Source of the DNA: JAOSJT01 sp035362335
GTDB lineage: Bacteria > Bacteroidota > Ignavibacteria > SZUA-365
DNA length: 64,000 nucleotides
Assembly: GCA_035362335.1 (NCBI GenBank)
Contig: DAOSDL010000022.1
Coordinates: 1 to 64,000, forward strand
Reading direction: 5' to 3'
In this document: one piece after another, positions 1 through 8,595 of the stretch
Position numbering within the stretch: the stretch's first letter is position 1
Layout of the letters: each line of letters begins with the position of its first letter
Notes under the pieces: model-generated
The model's database searches: none
Seen by the model: the letters and a program-made list of their open reading frames with translations, nothing else
Told to the model about the DNA's origin: nothing
Position numbers and translations under genes: made by a program

Positions 1-152
1 TGCACCATTTTCATTCTCCCGGGTGTGACGAAGGAACATGAGAGACTGTGGTTTTCCCCCTGAGCCGACCCCACCCCGCTCCGACGATAGCATGACACCC
101 ACACCATAACCGCCACAAGAACGAAGCCCATAACTTCAACCACGGCAAAGGA

Positions 153-179
153 TTAGCACTCCAGGTCATTGAGTGCTAC
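153..179 (+). promoter_or_regulatory. CIRCE operator upstream of hrcA
   Basis: The sequence is TTAGCACTC, nine spacer bases, then GAGTGCTAC, which matches the CIRCE consensus inverted repeat in all but the last base. CIRCE is the binding site of the HrcA repressor, so this operon is very probably autoregulated and induced by heat. The element overlaps an in-frame TTG at 169, so that codon cannot be the start of hrcA. I could not identify a convincing -35/-10 pair in the first 150 bases. Confidence 0.95.
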
Positions 180-243
180 CTTGCGTCGCATTGCCCGGTG
201 TCGTATGTTTCGGTTTGTGAACCTTGAATCGTCGCATTGCACG

Positions 244-1311
244 ATGAATAGTACGGCTCCACATATCGAACCCGAGCGGCCAACGCCCACACTGCACGAG
301 CTCAACGAGCGCGAGCAGCAGGTGTTGCTGTACATCATCCGCCAGCACGTGCTCACGGCGCAACCCATCGGATCGCGCACACTCTCGAAAATCACCGACC
401 TGAAACTGAGCTCCGCATCCATACGCAATGTGATGGCGGATCTCGAGGAGCGTGGACTGATCGGCCACCCGCACACTTCCGCGGGCCGTGTGCCCACCGA
501 CATGGGTTACCGCTATTACGTGGACAGCATGATGCAGGGCGCGGCACTGTCGCAGGACGAACGGGCCGCAATCGACGCGCAGTTCCAGGACGCAGTACCG
601 GCGGGGCTGACCGAGTTGCTGCGCAGCAGTTCGCATCTGCTCAGCCGCATCACGCAACAACTCGCCGTGGTGGCGGCGCCGTCGCTGTCCAGCGCCGTGC
701 TCGAGCGTGTGGAACTGGTGTCCGTGACCAGCGACAAACTCATGGTCATCATCTCCGTCCGTTCGGGGATCATCAAAACCATCATTCTGAACGTGCGCAG
801 CGAAGTCAAACGCGAGCAGCTGGACAGTATCGCATCCCTGCTCAACGAACGTCTCGCCGGCCTCACCTTTCAGCAAATCCGCGAGTCCTTCGCCGACCGC
901 CTTCGCGACAGCGAGGAACGCGACCGCGATATCATCCGCCTGTTCATCGATTCCTCGGACCGAATGTTCGCCGAGACCATGGACGCCGAGTCCGTCTGCA
1001 TCGAAGGAATGAAAGGCATCACGCGGCAACCGGAGTTCGAGGACGCCCATCGTCTGCGCAACATCATCGAACTTGTGGAGAATCAGGATATCATCGTGCA
1101 TGTGCTGCACACCGTCAGTCGCGAGCGGGCCTTGACCATTCGCATCGGACAGGAGTTGCAGGAAAGCAAATTGGCCGACTACAGCATCATCGCAGCGCCG
1201 TGGCGCGTGGGACAGCTCAATGGCACGGTGAGCATTGTGGGTCCCAAGCGCATGGACTACCCGCGCATGGCTGCCATTGTACAATATCTGGCACGCATGA
1301 TTTCCACATGA
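244..1311 (+). CDS. hrcA: Heat-inducible transcription repressor HrcA
   Basis: A 355-residue protein with the HrcA architecture: an N-terminal winged helix (LNEREQQVLLYIIRQHVLT, then SSASIRNVMADLEERGLIG) followed by the GAF-like dimerisation region. It represses chaperone operons by binding CIRCE and is normally kept active by GroE. The ATG at 244 was chosen because it lies just before the conserved domain and downstream of CIRCE; ATG 205 is in frame but would add a poorly conserved leader. grpE and dnaJ follow directly, the usual heat-shock operon order, here without dnaK. Length is typical of the family. Confidence 0.95.
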   Translation: MNSTAPHIEPERPTPTLHELNEREQQVLLYIIRQHVLTAQPIGSRTLSKITDLKLSSASIRNVMADLEERGLIGHPHTSAGRVPTDMGYRYYVDSMMQGAALSQDERAAIDAQFQDAVPAGLTELLRSSSHLLSRITQQLAVVAAPSLSSAVLERVELVSVTSDKLMVIISVRSGIIKTIILNVRSEVKREQLDSIASLLNERLAGLTFQQIRESFADRLRDSEERDRDIIRLFIDSSDRMFAETMDAESVCIEGMKGITRQPEFEDAHRLRNIIELVENQDIIVHVLHTVSRERALTIRIGQELQESKLADYSIIAAPWRVGQLNGTVSIVGPKRMDYPRMAAIVQYLARMIST

Positions 1312-1347
1312 TGTTTATCCACCGTTCCGCTTATCGAGAGGATACCC

Positions 1348-1935
1348 ATGTCTGAGCAGGATTATACCGAAGCACCACAGGATAGCACCTCCGGCGAGAC
1401 TGCCGAGGTGAACGCGACCCCCGAGAGCAACGAGGCCACGCAGCGCGCAGAGACAGCCGAGCCGCGGCAAGAGATCGCAGCACTCAAAGATCAGCTGTTG
1501 CGTAAGGTCGCGGAGTTCGAGAACTTCAAGCGTCGGACGCGCGAGGAAAAGGATATACTCATCAAGTACGGCACGGAGGGATTGATCTACGATCTCCTGC
1601 CCGTGCTCGACGATTTCGAGCGCTCACTGCAAGCAGGACGCGAGCATCCCGACTTTGAGGTTTTCTACAAAGGCATCGAAATCATCAACGGCAAATTGCT
1701 GCGCACGCTGGAGCAGCGTGGCGTCAAAGCCGTCGACGCCAAGGGAAAGCCGTTCGACGTGGATTTCCACGACGCCCTGCTGCAAATTCCCACACCCGAT
1801 GCCGAGCCCGGCACCGTGATCGATGTGATTGAAAAAGGATATATGCTCCACGACAAAGTCATTCGCCACGCCAAGGTCACCGTGGCCATCGACAGCGCCG
1901 ATGCCAGCGCCTCCAGCGAGAAGGCGGACGCATGA
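1348..1935 (+). CDS. grpE: Nucleotide exchange factor GrpE
   Basis: A 195-residue GrpE. An acidic, low-complexity N-terminus (about residues 1-45) precedes the long dimer-forming helix (EIAALKDQLLRKVAEFENFK) and the C-terminal beta domain with the signature-like stretch ending in KVTVAID. It releases ADP from DnaK in the chaperone cycle. A GAGAGG ribosome-binding site lies eight bases upstream. The gene lies 36 bases after hrcA, and its stop overlaps the dnaJ start (ATGA), so all three genes are probably one CIRCE-regulated transcript. Confidence 0.96.
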   Translation: MSEQDYTEAPQDSTSGETAEVNATPESNEATQRAETAEPRQEIAALKDQLLRKVAEFENFKRRTREEKDILIKYGTEGLIYDLLPVLDDFERSLQAGREHPDFEVFYKGIEIINGKLLRTLEQRGVKAVDAKGKPFDVDFHDALLQIPTPDAEPGTVIDVIEKGYMLHDKVIRHAKVTVAIDSADASASSEKADA

Positions 1936-3092
1936 AGCGCGACTACTACGAGGTGCTGGGCGTGGCCCGTCAGGCGAACGCCGATGAAATCAAAAGCGCC
2001 TATCGCAAGCTCGCCATGCAATTCCACCCGGATCGCAATCCGGGCGACAAGGAGGCCGAGGACAAATTCAAGGAAGCCGCCGAGGCGTACGAAGTACTGA
2101 GCAATCAGGACAAGCGGGCGCGCTATGACCGCTACGGCCACGACGGTCTGCGCGGCGGTGGCGCCGGACCGGGTTTCACGGATATCAACGACATCTTCAG
2201 CCACTTCGGTGATATTTTCGGCGGGAGTTTCGGCGGAAGCATTTTCGAGGAAATGTTCGGTGGCGGACGATCGCGTGGACGCGGCGGCAACCGTGGTCAG
2301 GCCGGATCGGATTTGAAAATCCAGCTCGCGCTCACCCTTGAGGAAATCGCCACCGGTGTCGAGAAAACGCTGAAAATCAAGCGTCAGGTGGCCTGCGAAA
2401 CCTGCAACGGTTCAGGTGCCAAAGCGGGGACATCGCTGGAGGAATGCCGCGTCTGTCACGGCACGGGCGAATTGCGCCAGGTGTCGCGCTCCATGTTCGG
2501 TCAGTTCGTCAACATCGTGCCCTGCACCAACTGTGGCGGCGAGGGACGCGTCGTGAAAGAACCGTGCATGACCTGTCACGGCGACGGCCGCGTCCAGGGA
2601 GAAAAGACGATTTCGGTGAAAGTCCCGGCTGGTGTGAGCGAGGGGAATTACATTCCCATGCATGGTCAGGGCAACGCCGGACGCAAGGGCGGTCCGGCGG
2701 GCGATCTCATCGTCTACATACGCGAAAGCGAACATGCGGAATTCGTGCGCCACGACGACGATGTGCTCTACGATCTGGTGATCAGTTTTCCTGATGCGGT
2801 GCTGGGCACGGATGTGGAGGTTCCCACACTCACGGGTCGCGCCCGCCTGAAAATTGAAGCGGGCACCGCATCCGGAACGCTCTTGCGCATGCGCGACAAG
2901 GGCATTCCGCATCTCAACAGCAGCGGACGCGGCGATCAATTGGTACGCGTGCATGTGTATGTTCCCAAACGCGTCGGAGCGCGGGAGAAAGAATTGCTCC
3001 GGCAACTGAATGACATGGACACTTTTCACTCGGGAGAAAGCACGGAAGAAAAGCGCAGTTTTTTCGGCAAGCTGTTCGACTCTTTTTCCTGA
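1932..3092 (+). CDS. dnaJ: Chaperone protein DnaJ
   Basis: A 386-residue type I (class A) DnaJ. The J domain carries HPD at residues 32-34, the catalytic loop that stimulates DnaK ATPase. A Gly/Phe-rich linker with many GG and GF pairs follows at about 72-120. Four CxxCxGxG zinc-binding repeats (CETCNGSG, CRVCHGTG, CTNCGGEG, CMTCHGDG) are all intact, then the two substrate-binding beta domains. Its ATG overlaps the grpE stop, implying translational coupling. dnaK is not in this window. All functional residues are present. Confidence 0.97.
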   Translation: MKRDYYEVLGVARQANADEIKSAYRKLAMQFHPDRNPGDKEAEDKFKEAAEAYEVLSNQDKRARYDRYGHDGLRGGGAGPGFTDINDIFSHFGDIFGGSFGGSIFEEMFGGGRSRGRGGNRGQAGSDLKIQLALTLEEIATGVEKTLKIKRQVACETCNGSGAKAGTSLEECRVCHGTGELRQVSRSMFGQFVNIVPCTNCGGEGRVVKEPCMTCHGDGRVQGEKTISVKVPAGVSEGNYIPMHGQGNAGRKGGPAGDLIVYIRESEHAEFVRHDDDVLYDLVISFPDAVLGTDVEVPTLTGRARLKIEAGTASGTLLRMRDKGIPHLNSSGRGDQLVRVHVYVPKRVGAREKELLRQLNDMDTFHSGESTEEKRSFFGKLFDSFS

Positions 3093-3122
3093 AAATCGAC
3101 CCGGTTTTTATTCTTGACGCTT

Positions 3123-3139
3123 CTCCCTATTTTTGGGAG
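3123..3139 (+). terminator. Small hairpin after dnaJ (weak terminator candidate)
   Basis: CTCCC and GGGAG flank a T-rich 7-base loop about 30 bases after the dnaJ stop and directly before the next gene. The stem is short and no U-tract follows, so it may attenuate rather than end transcription, or have no function. Confidence 0.25.
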
Positions 3140-3168
3140 ATGCCTTGAGCGCGTCGCATGGAGATCCT

Positions 3169-3645
3169 ATGTGGAACACGATTGTAGCACTCGCCCATCG
3201 CATCGGCTTCACGCGGAACGAGGCCGCCGTCATCCTCTTTCTGGGATTGGCGATCGTGACAGGAACGCTGCTCAGCGCCTTTCGCGAGGCCCCGCCGCAC
3301 GGTGCGGATTTCCGCGCCATGTACCGAGCGCACGATTCCGCTTTCGCGCATCGTGCGAGCCAAACGATCGAGCCCGTCACGGCAACGACCGAAGCAGTGA
3401 GAACCGGGCGCAGCAAGGCAGCGGCATCCGGTTCATCGAAGGCCGCGGGTGGCATGGTAAACATCAACACCGCCACCGCGTCGTCGCTGGAAACACTGCC
3501 GGGTGTCGGCAAGGCCACCGCGGAAAAAATCATCGCGTGGCGAACGGAACATGGCAGGTTTTCCCGAGCGGAAGACATCATGAAGGTGCCATCCATCGGC
3601 GAAAAGAAGTTCGAAAAGATGAAGCATCGAATTACAATCGAATAA
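3169..3645 (+). CDS. ComEA-like helix-hairpin-helix protein, membrane-anchored
   Basis: A 158-residue protein with one hydrophobic segment near the N-terminus (VILFLGLAIVTGTLL), a low-complexity Ser/Ala/Arg linker, and a C-terminal ComEA-type double HhH domain (VNINTATASSLETLPGVGKA, then FSRAEDIMKVPSIG). ComEA proteins bind double-stranded DNA during natural transformation, but many similar membrane-anchored HhH proteins in this group are uncharacterised. The ATG at 3169 has a GGAGAT ribosome site; an upstream TTG at 3133 is in frame but less likely. It lies next to pilus-like genes, which supports, but does not prove, a DNA-uptake role. Confidence 0.8.
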   Translation: MWNTIVALAHRIGFTRNEAAVILFLGLAIVTGTLLSAFREAPPHGADFRAMYRAHDSAFAHRASQTIEPVTATTEAVRTGRSKAAASGSSKAAGGMVNINTATASSLETLPGVGKATAEKIIAWRTEHGRFSRAEDIMKVPSIGEKKFEKMKHRITIE

Positions 3646-3682
3646 TTTCGCAGGCAGCACTGCACATTCCTCGGAGGCATGC

Positions 3683-4147
3683 ATGGCACACAGACAACCA
3701 TTCGGCATTATCGACGCGGGGCTCATCCTCGTCATCATCGCGCTCTCGGGCGCACTGATCTGGGTGATCTGGTCACCCGGTCAGGAACTCGCCCGGCAGG
3801 ACGACATGAAGTGGGAAACGCGCGCGCGCATGTCGGCGCTGCGCACGGCACAAATCGAATTTTACAACGCGAAGCAGCGCTACACCGCCAACCTCGATTC
3901 GCTGCTGCAATTCGCGCAGGACAGCATCCCCGCTGCGCGTCGCGACAGTCTCTTCACGAAGCTGTACATTTCCGCCTTTTCCTTCGATTCGCTGCGCTTC
4001 TCCCCGATGAAGCGTTTGCCGTATGAAATCGCGGTCAACGACACCTCGGCGATCAAACGCTATCAGATCACCGATCCCGATGGCTTCGGCTACATCTCGT
4101 CGCTGATCAATCCCGACGAGCACAATAAAGCATCCTGGGAGCAGTAA
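3683..4147 (+). CDS. Pseudopilin-like single-pass membrane protein
   Basis: A 154-residue protein with one N-terminal hydrophobic helix (residues about 9-30) followed by a soluble domain that begins with a helix containing AQIEFYNAKQRYTANLDSL. That arrangement and the Y-x-A-N-L-D-S-L stretch resemble type II secretion and type IV pseudopilins of the GspG kind. A canonical prepilin peptidase site (G before F-T-L-I-E) is not obvious; GIIDAGLILV is the nearest equivalent and has Asp where Glu is expected. The function is therefore unproven. It sits between a ComEA-like gene and a PilM-like gene on the same strand. Confidence 0.5.
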   Translation: MAHRQPFGIIDAGLILVIIALSGALIWVIWSPGQELARQDDMKWETRARMSALRTAQIEFYNAKQRYTANLDSLLQFAQDSIPAARRDSLFTKLYISAFSFDSLRFSPMKRLPYEIAVNDTSAIKRYQITDPDGFGYISSLINPDEHNKASWEQ

Positions 4148-4164
4148 GCCTCCTGTCGCAAGGC

Positions 4165-5085
4165 ATGCCCGTTTCGCACCATATCGGCCTGGAAATTGCA
4201 GAACGCTGTTTCCGCTTGGTAGAACTTCAGCAGCAGGACCGCCACACAGCGGTCCTGCGCGCTGAGGTACATGCCAGCACGCATGATTATGCGTCTCAGT
4301 TGCTCTTCGACCTCCCATGGCAGCGCGAACTCGCAGCGACGTTCATCCGCGACCTCGCGAGCGTTCTCACAGCCCAGCCCCTCAGCGCCGACACTGTTTC
4401 ATTGGTCCTCCCCGCGTCCCTGCCGCTCGTGACCACCGTGGCCATCGATGCGGATAGTCCCGCAACTATGCAGCGCGCCCTCATGGAATGGGAATGCCAG
4501 GCTCTGGCCGCACCCGTCGGGAACGATGCCCTGGTGACACTCACCCACCCCCTGGCTCCCGACAACCGACATGCACGCTCGCTGGTTGTCGCACTGCCCA
4601 ACGCCGTCATCGAGTTTCTCGGCAGCACATTCGAACACCTGACCCTGAATCTCACCAATCTGGATGTGAATCATTTCGTGGTGGAAAATGGCGTCCGCAA
4701 GCTGTATCCACACGACAGTGGCGACTGCTTCGCCGTGCTGGGCATTCACTCCGGACATGTGAGCGCCGGGGTGTACCGGGGCGGCACGTACCAGGGTTTT
4801 CGCATCTCCGAATTGTCGTGGAAGCAGCAATACGCCGCGCAGGCATGTACCGTACTCGAACGCGTGGCCGGTGAATGGCTCGCCGAACTGAAGCACGTGT
4901 ACTGTTTCGGGGAACATTGCGGCAACGCGGTGGTCGAGGGCCTGGAGCGCCTTTTACCGGCTCGCGTCACCCGCTTCATTCCGCTTGTCGGCGACAGCAT
5001 TTCCTACGGACCCTACGACGCGCATACCGCCGACAGTGATGTGCTGCTGTGCTCCGCTGCCGCGGCTGTCCTCGGCCTGCCATGA
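4165..5085 (+). CDS. PilM-like actin-fold protein (hypothetical)
   Basis: A 306-residue soluble protein without signal peptide. The opening (IGLEIAERCFRLVEL) resembles the first beta hairpin of PilM and related actin-fold proteins, and the later SADTVSLVLPASLPLVTTVA matches the position where PilM has its second conserved strand. A further strand-turn segment (FAVLGIHSGHVSAGVYRGG) could be the second phosphate-binding region. PilM-type proteins couple inner-membrane pilus assembly parts. Similarity is at fold level, by eye. The stop overlaps the rsmD start as ATGA. Confidence 0.45.
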   Translation: MPVSHHIGLEIAERCFRLVELQQQDRHTAVLRAEVHASTHDYASQLLFDLPWQRELAATFIRDLASVLTAQPLSADTVSLVLPASLPLVTTVAIDADSPATMQRALMEWECQALAAPVGNDALVTLTHPLAPDNRHARSLVVALPNAVIEFLGSTFEHLTLNLTNLDVNHFVVENGVRKLYPHDSGDCFAVLGIHSGHVSAGVYRGGTYQGFRISELSWKQQYAAQACTVLERVAGEWLAELKHVYCFGEHCGNAVVEGLERLLPARVTRFIPLVGDSISYGPYDAHTADSDVLLCSAAAAVLGLP

Positions 5086-5639
5086 GACTCACCGGCGGGA
5101 CTCTTGGAGGACGCATCCTGCACGTACCAGCGGGCGCGGCGTTCCGTCCCTCCACGGATCGCGTGCGCGAATCCCTGTTCAACATTCTTTCACAGCGACT
5201 CGACTGGGAAGGCCTCACCGTTCTCGACCTCTTCGCCGGCAGCGGCAGTCTGGGAATGGAGGCGTTGAGCCGTGGCGCTTCGTCGGCGACCTTTGTGGAA
5301 AGCCGCCGCGAACACATTCTCGTACTGCGCCGCAATCTCGATACGCTCGCACTCACGGGCCGCTGCACAATCGAGGCGCAACCGGTCGATCATTTCCTCG
5401 CGCGCAATCCCGCGCGTTTCGATCTCGTGCTTGCCGATCCGCCGTACGATTACAGCGCATATCCGGAGTTGTTAGCGTGCATGATTCCCCTGCTCCGCGA
5501 CGAGGATGGCATTGCGGTACTCGAGCATCGCGGCGGAAAGCATAGCCCCGATCTTGGGCCGTGGATTCCTTTCGACCGGCGCGAGTACGGCACCACCGGC
5601 ATCAGCTTGTTTCATGGATTGAACGGAGCGAAGCAATGA
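5082..5639 (+). CDS. rsmD: 16S rRNA (guanine966-N2)-methyltransferase RsmD
   Basis: A 185-residue class I methyltransferase. RsmD hallmarks are visible in order: FRPSTDRVRESLFNIL near the N-terminus, the SAM-binding LDLFAGSGSLGMEALSRGA, and the catalytic ADPPYDY. It methylates G966 of 16S rRNA in the small ribosomal subunit. An upstream ATG at 5049 is in frame, but 5082 begins right at the conserved domain and overlaps the previous stop. Its own stop overlaps the coaD start; rsmD-coaD adjacency is common in bacteria. Confidence 0.93.
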   Translation: MRLTGGTLGGRILHVPAGAAFRPSTDRVRESLFNILSQRLDWEGLTVLDLFAGSGSLGMEALSRGASSATFVESRREHILVLRRNLDTLALTGRCTIEAQPVDHFLARNPARFDLVLADPPYDYSAYPELLACMIPLLRDEDGIAVLEHRGGKHSPDLGPWIPFDRREYGTTGISLFHGLNGAKQ

Positions 5640-6133
5640 AAATAGCGGTGTATCCCGGATCTTTCGATCCCGTCACAAACGGCCACATCGACGTGCTTGA
5701 GCGCGCACTTGCGCTGTTCGACCGCGTTATCGTCACCGTGGCGCGCAACTCGTCCAAAACCCCGCTCTTCAGCACTGATGAACGGGTCGAACTGTTGCGA
5801 CTTGCGGTGGAGCATTTACCCGGTGCTGAGGTGGACACTTTCTCCGGTTTGATTGTGGATTACGCGCGTTCGAAAAACGCGGTGGCCTTGGTCCGCGGAT
5901 TGCGCGCGGTATCGGATTTCGAATACGAATTCCAGATGGCCTTGATGAACCGCAATCTCGCTGGCGACATCGCCACGGTATTTCTCATGCCACACGAGCG
6001 CTTCACGTACCTGAACTCCTCCATCGTGCGGGAACTTGCCCGCCACCATACCGATGTTTCAGATTTTGTGCCTCCCGTGGTTCTGACTGCGTTGCAGGAG
6101 AAATTCGGTCCACTGCAACCGCGAGGTATTTGA
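5636..6133 (+). CDS. coaD: Phosphopantetheine adenylyltransferase
   Basis: A 165-residue CoaD, the usual length. The nucleotidyltransferase motif GSFDPVTNGH (the (H/T)xGH site) lies at residues 8-17, LVRGLRAVSDFEYE and MALMNRNLA follow, and the NSSIVREL motif is near the C-terminus. It transfers AMP from ATP to 4'-phosphopantetheine, the penultimate step of coenzyme A synthesis. The start at 5636 overlaps the rsmD stop (ATGA). Confidence 0.96.
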   Translation: MKIAVYPGSFDPVTNGHIDVLERALALFDRVIVTVARNSSKTPLFSTDERVELLRLAVEHLPGAEVDTFSGLIVDYARSKNAVALVRGLRAVSDFEYEFQMALMNRNLAGDIATVFLMPHERFTYLNSSIVRELARHHTDVSDFVPPVVLTALQEKFGPLQPRGI

Positions 6134-6179
6134 AAACATCCAACACTTATGACGTACATCATCCACCCGGAGATTGACA

Positions 6180-6476
6180 ATGCCAACCTATGATTATGTG
6201 TGCAAAGCGTGCGGCCATCGTTTCGACACGTTTCAACACATGAGCGATGCGGCACTTACTCTGTGTCCCAAGTGCAACACCGAATCCCTACAGCGTTTGA
6301 TAGGCGCAGGCGCGGGCCTGGTGTTCAAGGGCAGCGGATTCTACCTGACGGACTACAAGAAAACGAACGGCAGTCCGGCGGTGCGTTCCTCTTCCAGCGA
6401 TTCCTCCACGAGCGCTTCCAGCAGCGACTCCAGCTCCTCGAGCACTTCCTCCTCCGGTAGCGGCGACAGCGCGTAA
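6180..6476 (+). CDS. FmdB-family zinc-ribbon protein
   Basis: A 98-residue small protein opening with MPTYDYVCKACGHRF, the start of the FmdB/CxxC_CxxC_SSSS family. Two CxxC pairs (residues 8-11 and 29-32) should bind zinc, and an RLIGAGAGLVFKGSGFY stretch follows, also typical. The last 35 residues are almost pure Ser/Asp/Gly, the serine-rich tail after which the family is named. The ATG at 6180 has GGAG upstream; an in-frame TTG six bases earlier is less likely. The biological role of the family is not established. Confidence 0.88.
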   Translation: MPTYDYVCKACGHRFDTFQHMSDAALTLCPKCNTESLQRLIGAGAGLVFKGSGFYLTDYKKTNGSPAVRSSSSDSSTSASSSDSSSSSTSSSGSGDSA

Positions 6477-6491
6477 CAGGCCACAACGAAC

Positions 6492-6514
6492 GCGGCCGGA
6501 CTCACTCCGGCCGC
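6492..6514. terminator. GC-rich hairpin between convergent genes
   Basis: A perfect nine-base stem, GCGGCCGGA and TCCGGCCGC, flanks a five-base loop just after the zinc-ribbon gene, between convergent transcription units. There is no strong T-tract on either side, so termination is plausible but not certain. Confidence 0.45.
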
Positions 6515-6663
6515 TGCTGAAACGTTCGATTTCCCGCCTCCACTTTTCGCAGCGGATGCGTTTCCTCCATCGCATACCGCTGCCGACACTATAGCAACAC
6601 GCACAGCCAGCAGAAATCACAGCAGACCGGGCACTTCCCTGCCACCTCAGGAAGGATGCGGCC

Positions 6664-7674
6664 TTAGCGCTCCGCGAGCAGTTCCATAGCCGCTTCGAAC
6701 ACACGGCCAGGTTGCAGTGTGGTCATGCAGGCGAAATGACCTTGCGGGCAGCGCTCGCCTCCGTGAATTGCGCAGGGTTTGCAGTCCAGTCCCTCCACCT
6801 CCACAATGCGATGGCGCACGGCGAAGGGAGTGAAACCGAAGGCGGGCGAGGTCGCACCGTAAATTTCCACCACCGGCGTACCAACCGCCGAGGCAATATG
6901 CACCGGAGCACTGTCGTTGCTGATCAACACCTCCGCGGCGCGCAGCAATGCCGCCGAAGCAAGCCAGGACAGCTCTCCCGCCACGGAGATGCAACGCACA
7001 TCGTTGACCGCGGCCGCAATACTGCTGCACAGCACGCGGTCGTCGGCGCCACCTAGCAACACCACCGCATGCGTGGGTAGCAGCATGCGCACAAGGTTGA
7101 TAAAGCCGTCGGTGGTCCAGCGCTTCGTGGGCCACACCGAGCCCGGCGCAACGCATATGAAGGCACGTCCCTGCAGTCGATCGAGAATCCGTGCGAGTTC
7201 GGCATCCTCCCGTTCACCGGGATACACACGCGGTGGTGTGTCCACATTCACAGAGCATCCGACCGCAGCCAGCAAGGAGAGATTCCTGCGCACCTCATGC
7301 GCGTTCGGATCGTAAGGCACGCGATGCGTATGCAGAGGTCCACCAGCCGAGCGGTCGAAACTCACACGTATCGCTGCGCGCGACGCACGAGCAAGCAGCG
7401 CGCTGCGCATAGAACGATGCGGGGTGAGGCACAAATCATAGCCGATACGCGAAAGTCTGCGCAACACACTGGTCAGGCGCTCGCCGCCACGTTTGTCGTA
7501 GGCGATACAGTGACGGATGCGCGGATTGTTGCGCAGGAGACCCTCGGTGGAAGGAATGCACAGCACATCGATGGACGCACCCGGCAGGCACACCGCGCAT
7601 GCTTCTATCAAAGGCGTGGTCAACACCAGATCGCCGGCGAACGCGGTTTGTATGATCAGCACACTGTCGATCAT
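6664..7674 (-). CDS. Glycosyltransferase family 9 (heptosyltransferase-like)
   Basis: A 336-residue GT9 protein. The N-terminus (SVLIIQTAFAGDLVLTTPL) is the GT9 acceptor-domain start, and the C-terminal donor domain has VAPGSVWPTKRW and LISNDSAPVHIASAVGTPVV, both typical of ADP-heptose:LPS heptosyltransferases such as WaaC/WaaF. It probably adds a sugar to the lipopolysaccharide core. The start at 7674 overlaps the stop of the upstream lipid A acyltransferase gene (ATGA), which fits a shared role in outer-membrane glycolipid assembly. The actual sugar donor cannot be read from sequence. Confidence 0.88.
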   Translation of the reverse strand: MIDSVLIIQTAFAGDLVLTTPLIEACAVCLPGASIDVLCIPSTEGLLRNNPRIRHCIAYDKRGGERLTSVLRRLSRIGYDLCLTPHRSMRSALLARASRAAIRVSFDRSAGGPLHTHRVPYDPNAHEVRRNLSLLAAVGCSVNVDTPPRVYPGEREDAELARILDRLQGRAFICVAPGSVWPTKRWTTDGFINLVRMLLPTHAVVLLGGADDRVLCSSIAAAVNDVRCISVAGELSWLASAALLRAAEVLISNDSAPVHIASAVGTPVVEIYGATSPAFGFTPFAVRHRIVEVEGLDCKPCAIHGGERCPQGHFACMTTLQPGRVFEAAMELLAER

Positions 7675-8579
7675 GGCCGGGGATCCTCCACGAGAACGCT
7701 TTCCGCATGCGGCTGATGCTTCCACCTCTTGTGTTGCCAGAGCCAATGGTCGGGATGCTCTGTCACCGCCGCCTCCAATGCGCGCACGTGCCGGCGTGTG
7801 AGTTCGCGCAGATGTTCGTCGGTGAGCCCCTTTAAATCGGAGGTTTCGATCTCCTGAACGCTTATATCATAGCCACCATCGTCGCGGCGAACCCCGAACC
7901 CCATGATGATCGGCGCTCCCGTGCGCAGGGAAAACATAGCCGGTCCCTCATACGTGGCAGCCCAGCGCCCGAAATAGCGCACATACAGCGATCCGCTCGG
8001 GCCGCTCTGATCCGCAAGCATGGCCACCACCCCGCGTTCACGTAGGGTTTTCACAATCTCACGAATGGAAATGCCCATGGGCACCACACGATTTCCATGC
8101 ATGCAGCGCCAGTGTTCCACGAGCGCGTCCACGCCGGGGTTGTGCACGGAGTGCACCACCACCGCGTAAGGATGTCCGAACAGGCGCGCGGATGCGATCG
8201 AGAGCCATTCCCAATTACCGAAATGTCCCGACATAAGTATGACCCCCTTGCCGCGGCGGATAGCGTTGTCGAACACCTCCCGGTTCACGATGCGAATCTC
8301 CCGCGCAATCACCTCATCGGTCAGGCGCGGTGTCCACATCAATTCCAGCAACGTTGTGATGAGGTTCACGTAGCTACCGAAGCCGATGCGACGAATGTCC
8401 TTTTCGTCGTGTTCCGGGAAGGCTTTGCGCAGTTGCTGCAGCGTCAACGCGCGGCGAATGGGCAGAACGTGGTACAAAAACCACGCGAGCAAGGTCGCCA
8501 CACGCCGGACGGCGCCCAGCGGCAGGACCTGCACTATGCGCGCCACCGCGAGGAAGAGCAGGTATTGGAAGGTTTGCAT
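7671..8579 (-). CDS. Lipid A (lauroyl/myristoyl) acyltransferase, LpxL/HtrB family
   Basis: A 302-residue lysophospholipid acyltransferase-fold protein with a hydrophobic N-terminal anchor (residues about 5-36). The H-x4-D/E catalytic motif is present as HFGNWE (His119, Glu124). The later LREGVVAMLADQSGP-like region and RTGAPII also match the family. It should transfer a secondary acyl chain onto lipid A at the inner membrane. It lies 16 bases after the GWxTD gene and overlaps the downstream GT9 gene, so the three are probably co-transcribed. Confidence 0.9.
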   Translation of the reverse strand: MQTFQYLLFLAVARIVQVLPLGAVRRVATLLAWFLYHVLPIRRALTLQQLRKAFPEHDEKDIRRIGFGSYVNLITTLLELMWTPRLTDEVIAREIRIVNREVFDNAIRRGKGVILMSGHFGNWEWLSIASARLFGHPYAVVVHSVHNPGVDALVEHWRCMHGNRVVPMGISIREIVKTLRERGVVAMLADQSGPSGSLYVRYFGRWAATYEGPAMFSLRTGAPIIMGFGVRRDDGGYDISVQEIETSDLKGLTDEHLRELTRRHVRALEAAVTEHPDHWLWQHKRWKHQPHAESVLVEDPRP

Positions 8580-8595
8580 GACAGCGTCTAGTTCG

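Noticed and set aside
169..243. N-terminal extension of hrcA from TTG 169
   Set aside because: It overlaps the CIRCE operator and adds 25 residues without similarity to HrcA; ATG 244 begins at the conserved region.
166..1284. Long open frame antisense to hrcA (372 codons)
   Set aside because: Histidine- and alanine-rich shadow of a GC-rich gene, with no family features; hrcA on the other strand is certain.
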